Below are positions 6,364-10,472 of a stretch of 10,472 nt of DNA, piece after piece (position 1 is the first letter of the stretch; each line of letters opens with the position of its first letter). Below the pieces are notes generated by a model. The model was not told the DNA's origin. It searched no databases and saw nothing but the letters and a program-made list of their open reading frames with translations. A program made the translations under genes and the position numbers. The stretch is taken from assembly GCA_044345075.1 (NCBI GenBank), contig JBIJBU010000058.1:1-10472 (forward strand), written 5' to 3'. The stretch comes from CAIKZY01 sp044345075 (GTDB lineage Bacteria > Actinomycetota > Actinomycetes > S36-B12).

Positions 6364-6399
6364 CGAAAGGCCCCTCTTCGGAGGGGCCTTTCGCTTTGT
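6364..6399 (+). terminator. Rho-independent terminator of rpsT with UUCG loop
   Basis: A perfect 13-bp stem (CGAAAGGCCCCTC at 6364-6376 with GAGGGGCCTTTCG at 6381-6393) closes on TTCG (6377-6380). This forms the very stable C(UUCG)G tetraloop, followed by CTTTGT. It starts 9 bases after the rpsT stop and ends 13 bases before the holA stop on the other strand, so it also shields rpsT from convergent holA transcription. On the minus strand no U-run follows the stem, so termination of holA there is less certain. Confidence 0.92.
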
Positions 6400-6406
6400 C
6401 GGAGTA

Positions 6407-7417
6407 CTAACCGGACTTTCGAGCCGAGGTGAGCATCACCAGACGCTCGAGCTCGAGCAGCTTCTGCTCGGGGTCAAGGCTGCTGCCTTGCTCAATGCCG
6501 CCCTTGGCTGCGCCATCGGCATCGGCCAGTGCAACCGCAGCCGCTGCAAGACGACGCTGATCACCGCTCCAGCCTGACCATTGCCTGCGCAAGGTCTTGA
6601 CCTTCCACGGCGGTACGCCGGCCTCCTTGGCAATGTCGAATTCCGAGGCACCGGGCGGCATGCCCGCGACGCGCACCACCTGTCGAAGACCCATCGCCAT
6701 CGCGGAGACCGTAGGCACGGCGATGGAATCGGAGTTCAGCATCGCTTGGCGCAGCATGCGCAGGGCATCGACTGATCGGCGATCCCAGACAGCATCGGCG
6801 ATCGCGAAGCCACTGACCTCGGCTACGCCCTCGAAGTAGGCCGCCACATCGTCACGAGTGATCGGCTCGTTCACGACATCACTCGACAACTGCGAGGCCG
6901 CGGAGGCGAGCATGCGCATGTCATTGCCGAGCGCCTCATAGAGAGCGTCCATGCCATCGCGGGTAATCGTGCGCTTGTGCGAGGCGAACTCCCGCGAGAG
7001 GAACTCGAGGGTGTCCTTGCCCTTCTTCGGAGTCACGCAATCAACCTGCTCGGCGCCGGCCTTCTTGAGCGCATCGAGCAGGTTCTTGCCCTTGACCCCG
7101 CCGGGGTGGGTGACGATCAGCCACACGTGGTCGGGAAAGTCAGTGACGACCTCACGCAGGGCAGCATCGACCTCATCACTGCACGAGTCGATACCCGACA
7201 CAATCACCACCGAGGTATCTCCGAACAGAGTCGGAGCGCAGGCCTCGCGGATGGCCAGACCGCCCGTCGCATCTCCGGCCGCGATGTCGAAGCGTTGTGC
7301 CTGCGGGTCGTCCTTCGCAGCCGCCTTCGCGACAACGCGCACCGTGCGCTCGATAAAGAGCGGCTCGTTGCCGATCGCGATGGTGACGCGAGCGGGCTGC
7401 GCGGATGCCTTGGCCAT
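6407..7417 (-). CDS. holA: DNA polymerase III, delta subunit
   Basis: HolA (delta) is the clamp-opening subunit of the clamp loader (with delta-prime and gamma/tau) that places the beta clamp on DNA. From the ATG at 7415-7417 the product is 336 residues, near the family size. The sequence has the delta pattern: VTIAIGNEPLFIERTVR near the N-terminus (a degenerate AAA+ fold without a Walker A motif, as expected for delta), a PTLFGDTSVVIVSG beta-interaction segment at 62-75, KKGKDTLEFLSREF in the middle, GNDMRMLASAASQL at 164-177, and an all-helical C-terminal collar. A GTG at 7442-7444 would add nine residues. That GTG is 7 bases past the comEC stop with a GGGTGATC site upstream, while the ATG has GGGAGG at a longish 11 bases. 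The homologue-like MAK start favours the ATG. It probably shares a transcript with comEA-comEC. Confidence 0.93.
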   Translation of the reverse strand: MAKASAQPARVTIAIGNEPLFIERTVRVVAKAAAKDDPQAQRFDIAAGDATGGLAIREACAPTLFGDTSVVIVSGIDSCSDEVDAALREVVTDFPDHVWLIVTHPGGVKGKNLLDALKKAGAEQVDCVTPKKGKDTLEFLSREFASHKRTITRDGMDALYEALGNDMRMLASAASQLSSDVVNEPITRDDVAAYFEGVAEVSGFAIADAVWDRRSVDALRMLRQAMLNSDSIAVPTVSAMAMGLRQVVRVAGMPPGASEFDIAKEAGVPPWKVKTLRRQWSGWSGDQRRLAAAAVALADADGAAKGGIEQGSSLDPEQKLLELERLVMLTSARKSG

Positions 7418-7451
7418 GAGGCTCACATCCTCCCATGGCCGCACCCTGGGA

Positions 7452-9788
7452 TCACCCGTTCCGGGAGACCATCCCCAGGGTTAGTCCGCCGATCACGGCG
7501 AGGTCTCCCCCGGTATCGGTGCGGGCCACCAGGGCACCGGCCTGCTGCCACGCGGATACGGTTTCGGGAGCCGGATGGCCGTACATGTTCCCCTCGCCTG
7601 CGCTGATCAGGGCCACGCGCGCACCGCTCCAGGCCGGTAGCCGCGGATCTTGATAGCGCGAACCGTGATGAGGCACCTTCATGACGTCGACCTGCAACGC
7701 CGGCTCAGCGCTGATGATTGCTGCCTGTGCCTCAGGCTCAACATCGCCAGTCAACAGCATGCTCACGCCGTCAACAGAAACGAGGAGTACGACGCTCGCG
7801 TTGTTCGGAATCGAACCCGAATCGATCCTTCGACGCGGCCAGATCGCTCGCCAGCTGATCCCTCCTACGCTGTCGACATCATCGACGTGAGCAACCGTGG
7901 CCGTCATCCCGACGTCAGCAAGAGTGCTGTGCACAAATGCGGCTTGGGCGGGCGGATCAGGAATTGAGGTGATGAGCACCTGGCGCACCAGGCGCCCGCG
8001 CAGGACGCCCGGCAACCCGCTGACGTGATCAGCATGAAAGTGCGTGAGCAGAACCGTGTCGATCTCTGAAATGCCGAGATCGGTGAGACAGGAGTCGATG
8101 AGGGCAGCATCGGGCCCGACATCTACGACAACCACGTTGTCCTGAGAGTCGTGCACGACGATGGCATCTCCTTGACCGACATCACACATGACGAGTTTCC
8201 AATCCGCGGGCGGCCATCCGCGCTTGCTCGGCGGCGCAACGATGAGCACGGCAACCAGCACGCACGACATGGTGATGACGGACGCCTTCACGCCCGCAGG
8301 AACGCCTTGTGGCCGACGGCGTCGCAGGAAGCGACGGCACAGCCAGGCGACCGATACGACGGCTACGAGCAGCAGTACTCCCCCGATGCCTGAGGGCCAG
8401 CCCAGGTGAGAGATCGGCAGCTGACTCGTCGTTATCGCGACCTGCACAATCCACCACGCGAATGGCGCCGCGAGATGCGTCAGTAGTACAGCGACGGGCA
8501 TCGAAACGCTTGCCACGACGGCAGCGAGCAGACCGAGAATCGTGACCGGCGCGACAGCCGGCATCGCGAGAAGGTTCGCGGGGATGGACATCACCCCCAG
8601 CCCCGCGCCCATCGCGATCAGTACGGGCAAGGTCGCCACCTGCGCAGATGCCGCGATCGCCACCGCTTCCCGAAGTGCCGGCGGCCAGCGCCTGCTCATC
8701 CGCGCAGACTCAAGGCGGCGCTGGATCCGCGGCGAGATGATGATCAGCCCGGCCGTGGCCGCTACCGACAGGGCAAAACCCCAGGAAACCGCGAGCCCTG
8801 GCTCGAGCCCGATCAGGATCAGTACCGAGGCGCAGAGCACCGCCGGCCCCGCGCGGCGACCACCGGTGAGCATCCCGAGGATCACGAGTGCGCACATCAC
8901 CGCTGCCCGGATCACGCTCGGCTGCGGCCTGACCAAGATGACGAAGAACACCAGTGCTGCCATCGCGATGATCACCCGTGAACGTCGGCGCAGGCGCAGC
9001 CGAGACGTCACAAGAAGGACCGCAGCGATGACTATCGCGACGTTTCCGCCCGATACCGCGGTCAGATGCGCAAGCCCTGCGGTGCGCATGTGCTCCTCGA
9101 GTTCAGGAGGCTGAAGAGACACATCGCCGACAGACAGGCCGGTGACAAGCGAGGCAGTGTCAGGGCTGAGGCCTGACGTTGCCTCACGTAGCCCCTCCCG
9201 CATCGCATTTGCAGTGGAGTTGACGACGCCTGCCTGAGCAATGACTGTCAGCCTGCCCGATTGATTCGCGTACGCAGCCAGATCTCGATTCCATGGCGCC
9301 GGAGCGAGGCGCATGCGCACGAGAATGCGCGCACCGACAGGTGGAGCGGCCTGGCCCTCGCTCAGTCGAAGTTCCATGGGTGCGCTCAGTGCGATGCTCG
9401 TCGCGCGGCGGGTGAGCCCAGTGACTCGAATGGCAACAGATGTCGAGTTCTGTGACATCCACACGGGTGCCGCCGAGTTCGACCTATTCCTCGGATCCCC
9501 CGTGACTGTGGCGACTGCATCAACGCTCGCGCGCGTCGCGACCCACGTGTCGAGTGGTTCCCCCTGACGGGCGTGCACGTGCACGGCGCCGAGGAGGATG
9601 CCAAAAGCTGAGGCCAGCGCGACGACGCGCACGGCGGTGCGACGACTGATCGCGAATGAGACAGCGGCGCCAAGTAGTGCCGCCACGATCATCGGCGCCG
9701 TGAAGACGGGCCTGGTGGAGCACGTCAGTAACGCCAATGCGGCACCGGCCCACGCCGCACCTGCCGGCGCGAGGAGCCGCGCATCCAT
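7452..9788 (-). CDS. comEC: DNA internalization / competence protein ComEC (Rec2 family)
   Basis: ComEC is the inner-membrane channel through which single-stranded DNA enters during natural transformation. The 778-residue product has all three expected parts. The N-terminus has hydrophobic segments (about 8-24, 30-48, 52-72) and an OB-fold-like periplasmic part up to about 190. The Competence domain (about 205-490) has many membrane segments and the signature LTAVSGGNVAIV at 242-253. The C-terminal metallo-beta-lactamase domain (about 530-770) has CDVGQGDAIVV 535-545, the metal motif HFHADH 583-588, GD at 681-682 and PHHGS 706-710. All metal ligands I can check are present, consistent with a nuclease that degrades the non-transported strand. 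ATG at 9786-9788 overlaps the comEA stop by one base (TGATG) and lacks a clear ribosome site, so translation is likely coupled. It sits between comEA and holA as in many actinobacteria; whether this organism is competent is not shown. Confidence 0.95.
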   Translation of the reverse strand: MDARLLAPAGAAWAGAALALLTCSTRPVFTAPMIVAALLGAAVSFAISRRTAVRVVALASAFGILLGAVHVHARQGEPLDTWVATRASVDAVATVTGDPRNRSNSAAPVWMSQNSTSVAIRVTGLTRRATSIALSAPMELRLSEGQAAPPVGARILVRMRLAPAPWNRDLAAYANQSGRLTVIAQAGVVNSTANAMREGLREATSGLSPDTASLVTGLSVGDVSLQPPELEEHMRTAGLAHLTAVSGGNVAIVIAAVLLVTSRLRLRRRSRVIIAMAALVFFVILVRPQPSVIRAAVMCALVILGMLTGGRRAGPAVLCASVLILIGLEPGLAVSWGFALSVAATAGLIIISPRIQRRLESARMSRRWPPALREAVAIAASAQVATLPVLIAMGAGLGVMSIPANLLAMPAVAPVTILGLLAAVVASVSMPVAVLLTHLAAPFAWWIVQVAITTSQLPISHLGWPSGIGGVLLLVAVVSVAWLCRRFLRRRRPQGVPAGVKASVITMSCVLVAVLIVAPPSKRGWPPADWKLVMCDVGQGDAIVVHDSQDNVVVVDVGPDAALIDSCLTDLGISEIDTVLLTHFHADHVSGLPGVLRGRLVRQVLITSIPDPPAQAAFVHSTLADVGMTATVAHVDDVDSVGGISWRAIWPRRRIDSGSIPNNASVVLLVSVDGVSMLLTGDVEPEAQAAIISAEPALQVDVMKVPHHGSRYQDPRLPAWSGARVALISAGEGNMYGHPAPETVSAWQQAGALVARTDTGGDLAVIGGLTLGMVSRNG

Positions 9789-10450
9789 CAGGGAGTGACC
9801 AGCGGGCGGATTTGCTCCATCAGGGAGTCACCGACTCCGGATACCTCGTTCACGTCGTCGACACTGCGAAAGGGCCCATGGTCGACGCGGTGCTGCACGA
9901 TTCGCTGGGCAAGCACTTGACCCACCCCTGGCAGTTGTTCAAGGTCGGCGGCCGTCGCTGAGCTCAAACTGATCTTCCCCGAATCGGCGGATGTCGACGG
10001 TTGTCCGAGCATGATCTGCTCACCGTCGACGAGCACTCGGGCCAGGTTCACGCTCTCGAGGAACCGCGGTGCTCTGGCACCCCCGGCCTTCTCGATCGCA
10101 TCCGCGACGCGTGAACCTGATTCCAGACGGACGAGTCCTGGTTTCTTCACGGCGCCGCCGACGTGCACGACTACTTCTCCGGCCACCACGGAAGACTCGC
10201 CGTTCGGCAAGGCAGATACGCCCGGGATTGCCGTCACTTCGCGTGGCTGCCCCTGCCACCACAACCAGCCGCCACCAAGTGCGATGGCGCCGAGTAACAG
10301 CACGAATGCCCGCCACGAACGCTTACTCCAATGACTTGCGCTCATTGGAGCGATCGGTTCCACAGGTACCTGAGCCTGCGGCGGGACGACCGGAGTTGGA
10401 GTCCAGCCTGCCGCAAGACGTCGGAGACGTTCGTCGACATCAGCACGCAC
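9788..10450 (-). CDS. comEA: Competence protein ComEA (DNA receptor), start uncertain
   Basis: ComEA is a membrane-anchored, surface-exposed double-stranded DNA-binding protein that hands DNA to ComEC. From the GTG at 10448-10450 it has 220 residues: a basic Pro-rich cytoplasmic N-terminus, one membrane segment (about 46-65, RAFVLLLGAIALGGGWLWW), a short linker, an SLBB domain (about 92-148, VVVHVGGAVKKPGLVRL onward), and a C-terminal helix-hairpin-helix DNA-binding domain (159-220) with two hairpins, LPGVG 173-177 and VSGVG 203-207. This is the standard Gram-positive layout. No ribosome site precedes this GTG and the frame stays open to the window edge, so the true start may lie upstream, outside the window. 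It overlaps comEC by one base. Confidence 0.93.
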   Translation of the reverse strand: MRADVDERLRRLAAGWTPTPVVPPQAQVPVEPIAPMSASHWSKRSWRAFVLLLGAIALGGGWLWWQGQPREVTAIPGVSALPNGESSVVAGEVVVHVGGAVKKPGLVRLESGSRVADAIEKAGGARAPRFLESVNLARVLVDGEQIMLGQPSTSADSGKISLSSATAADLEQLPGVGQVLAQRIVQHRVDHGPFRSVDDVNEVSGVGDSLMEQIRPLVTP

Positions 10451-10472
10451 CGACTGAGCTGGCTGGCGTCCG

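Noticed and set aside
7481..9753. Possible extra small genes in other frames across comEC.
   Set aside because: The comEC frame is continuous, with all family motifs in order. The other frames give Arg/Ser/Pro-rich strings typical of out-of-frame high-GC sequence.

Overview
The window reads as chromosome of a high-GC Gram-positive bacterium (Actinomycetota). The evidence is GC-rich coding sequence, frequent GTG starts, an S20 gene set opposite to its neighbours between holA and lepA, and the gene order comEA-comEC-holA / rpsT / lepA-hemW-hrcA-dnaJ-rsmE, which is familiar from actinobacterial chromosomes. Genus cannot be decided from the sequence. Coding density is very high, no gap without a gene reaches 300 bases, and I see no mobile element, tRNA, rRNA or CRISPR array.

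Right part (10472 down to about 6400, minus strand): comEA, comEC and holA form a tight run. comEA and comEC share one base (TGATG). They encode the DNA-receptor and membrane-channel parts of natural transformation. holA (DNA polymerase III delta, the clamp-loader subunit) follows within 7 to 34 bases, depending on its start. The run meets rpsT head-on (tail to tail) at a strong UUCG-loop hairpin terminator.

Centre (about 5950 to 6400): rpsT (ribosomal protein S20) is the only plus-strand gene. It diverges from lepA across 144 bases holding overlapping -10-like elements for both directions, a tandem 9-base repeat, competing GC-rich hairpins, and a stretch that fits the canonical G-quadruplex pattern on the plus strand.

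Left part (about 5950 down to 1, minus strand): lepA (elongation factor 4) and hemW (radical-SAM heme chaperone family) are separated by 3 bases. A 103-base gap then carries a perfect CIRCE operator in front of hrcA (heat-shock repressor). hrcA, dnaJ (co-chaperone) and rsmE (16S rRNA m3U1498 methyltransferase, cut by the window edge just before its end) follow with gaps of 8 and -3 bases, so the three genes are probably one HrcA-controlled unit. The shared themes are protein folding and ribosome function on the left and DNA uptake and replication on the right.

This is mainly a well-conserved housekeeping region. I did not find an undescribed multi-gene system. The parts most worth a second look are the non-coding sites: the lepA/rpsT divergent region and the operator region in front of hrcA.
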